Shown piece by piece: positions 4,257 to 5,354 of a stretch of DNA of 5,354 bases (positions are counted from its first letter, which is position 1; every line of letters begins with the position of its first letter). The notes below the pieces were generated by a model. The model saw only the letters and a program-made list of their open reading frames with translations. It did not search any database and was not told the origin of the DNA. The stretch lies in the NCBI GenBank assembly GCA_905203195.1, contig CAJKVD010000074.1, forward strand, positions 1 through 5,354. The letters are read 5' to 3'. The DNA comes from an uncultured Clostridium sp. (lineage in GTDB: Bacteria; Bacillota; Clostridia; TANB77; CAG-508). The position numbers and the translations under genes were made by a program.

Positions 4257-5354
4257 ATGAATAAGCAACAAGCAAAAGAAAGAATAAAAGAATTACGCGA
4301 AAAAACGGAATATTATGCAAAAAAATATTATGATGATGATAACCCAGAAATATCAGATTTTGAGTATGATATGATTATGGTAGAACTAAGAAATTTGGAA
4401 AAAGAATATCCAGAATTTATATCAAAAGATTCTCTTACACAAAAAGTTGGAGGTCATGTAAAAGAAGGGTTTGAAAAGGTAACACATGAAGTTCCTTTAC
4501 AAAGTTTACAAGATGTTTTTAGCCTTGAAGATATAGAAGATTTTGATGTGCGTATGAATCAAAAAGCAAAAGAATCAGGTATAGAAAAAGTAGAATATGT
4601 AGTAGAAACTAAGATAGATGGTCTTTCAGCAGCACTAGAATATAGAAATGGAGTATTTGTTAGAGGTGCAACAAGGGGAAATGGACTTGTGGGGGAAGAT
4701 GTTACTGAAAATTTGAAAACTGTAAAAACAATACCACAGGTTTTAAATGAGGATATTGATATAACTGTACGTGGAGAAGTTTTTATTAGCAAAAATGATT
4801 TTGAAAAAATGAATCAAGAAAGACAGGAAAATGATGAAGAATTATTTGCTAATGCAAGAAATGCAGCAGCTGGGTCATTAAGACAATTAGATAGTAAGAT
4901 CACTTCAAAAAGACCATTAGATATTTATATTTTTAATGTCCAAAAAATAGAAGGAAAAGAATTTAATTCTCATTATGAGGAATTAGAATATTTACAAAAA
5001 TTAGGTTTTAATGTAAATCCGGTACGTATTCCATGTAAAAATATAGAAGAGGTAAAAAATGCTATTAAAAAAATTGGTGATATGCGTGAAGATTTAACAT
5101 TTGGAATAGATGGAGCAGTAGTAAAAATAGATGACTTGAAATTTAGAGAGATATTGGGATCAACTGTAAAAGTACCAAGATGGGCTGTTGCTTATAAATA
5201 TCCACCAGAGACAAAAGAAACAATTTTAAAAGATATAGTTTGTCAAGTTGGGAGAACAGGAGTAATAACTCCTATGGCAATTTTAGAACCAGTAAAACTT
5301 GCAGGCTCTACTATTTCAAAAACAACATTGCACAATGAGGATTTTATTAAAGAG
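4257..5354 (+). CDS. ligA: NAD+-dependent DNA ligase, 3' part beyond window edge
   Basis: Seals nicks between Okazaki fragments and in repair, using NAD+ as the adenylate donor. The 366 visible codons, open to the window end, are a little over half of the usual 660-680 residues. Domain Ia (about 1-70) has the NAD+-binding YYDDDNPEISDFEYD at 24-38. The adenylation domain carries ETKIDGLS at 117-124 with the AMP-accepting Lys119, RGATRGNGLVGEDVTEN at 136-152, VRGEVF at 171-176, ARNAAAGSLRQLD at 200-212, FGIDGAVVKID at 282-292 and KVPRWAVAYKYPPE at 305-318. The OB-fold begins with QVGRTGVITPMA at 330-341. Zinc-finger, HhH and BRCT parts lie outside. ATG 4257 follows AGAGGTG (4246-4252) by four bases. 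In many Firmicutes ligA follows pcrA; here an Xre gene on the opposite strand precedes it, so ligA is first in its transcript. Confidence 0.97.
   Translation, partial: MNKQQAKERIKELREKTEYYAKKYYDDDNPEISDFEYDMIMVELRNLEKEYPEFISKDSLTQKVGGHVKEGFEKVTHEVPLQSLQDVFSLEDIEDFDVRMNQKAKESGIEKVEYVVETKIDGLSAALEYRNGVFVRGATRGNGLVGEDVTENLKTVKTIPQVLNEDIDITVRGEVFISKNDFEKMNQERQENDEELFANARNAAAGSLRQLDSKITSKRPLDIYIFNVQKIEGKEFNSHYEELEYLQKLGFNVNPVRIPCKNIEEVKNAIKKIGDMREDLTFGIDGAVVKIDDLKFREILGSTVKVPRWAVAYKYPPETKETILKDIVCQVGRTGVITPMAILEPVKLAGSTISKTTLHNEDFIKE

Noticed and set aside
4559..4792. A 77-codon minus-strand reading frame
   Set aside because: It is antisense to the adenylation domain of ligA, has a Ser/Thr/Phe/Pro composition typical of antisense frames, and shows no ribosome binding site.

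Overview
The window is very AT-rich (about 30% G+C by eye). Its genes have strong Shine-Dalgarno sites and strongly A/T-biased codons, and every complete gene ends in TAA. Several close matches to sigma-A type promoters (TTGAnn, 17 bp, TATAAT-like) are visible. With a sortase, a small Xre-type regulator of a form common in Clostridia, a perfect Spo0A-box heptamer and NAD+-dependent LigA, the best guess is a low-G+C Firmicute, probably an uncultured or gut clostridial lineage. The alanyl-tRNA synthetase is instead the short form I associate with Patescibacteria (CPR) and some clostridia, so a CPR-like origin of that gene, or of the genome, cannot be excluded from this window alone.

Layout: (1) 1-683, minus strand: an RluA-family rRNA/tRNA pseudouridine synthase whose 3' end is cut by the window edge. 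(2) 684-830: a compact divergent promoter region with one promoter in each direction and repeated TGCATAG motifs. (3) 831-2973, plus strand: alaS followed after 37 bp by a HinT-like histidine-triad hydrolase, with no visible terminator between them, so a likely two-gene operon. (4) 2979-3731: a promoter starting just after the HIT stop, then a membrane-anchored sortase, closed by a hairpin (3751-3782) that can serve both strands. (5) 3787-4062, minus strand: a small Xre-family regulator convergent with the sortase. (6) 4063-4256: a regulatory spacer with an operator-like palindrome, an unusually GC-rich block and a Spo0A-box-like site. (7) 4257-5354, plus strand: the first 366 codons of ligA, running off the window.

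Functionally this is mostly housekeeping: RNA modification, tRNA charging with nucleotide-phosphoramidate clean-up, surface-protein anchoring, and DNA replication/repair. No mobile element, CRISPR array, RNA gene or T-box leader was recognised. The points most worth a second look are the minimal AlaRS (no C-Ala domain, no editing-domain beta-barrel, an added Cys cluster), the alaS-HIT pairing, the repeats in the divergent promoter with a related inverted repeat inside the pseudouridine synthase gene, and the spacer between the Xre gene and ligA. No intergenic stretch exceeds 300 bases.
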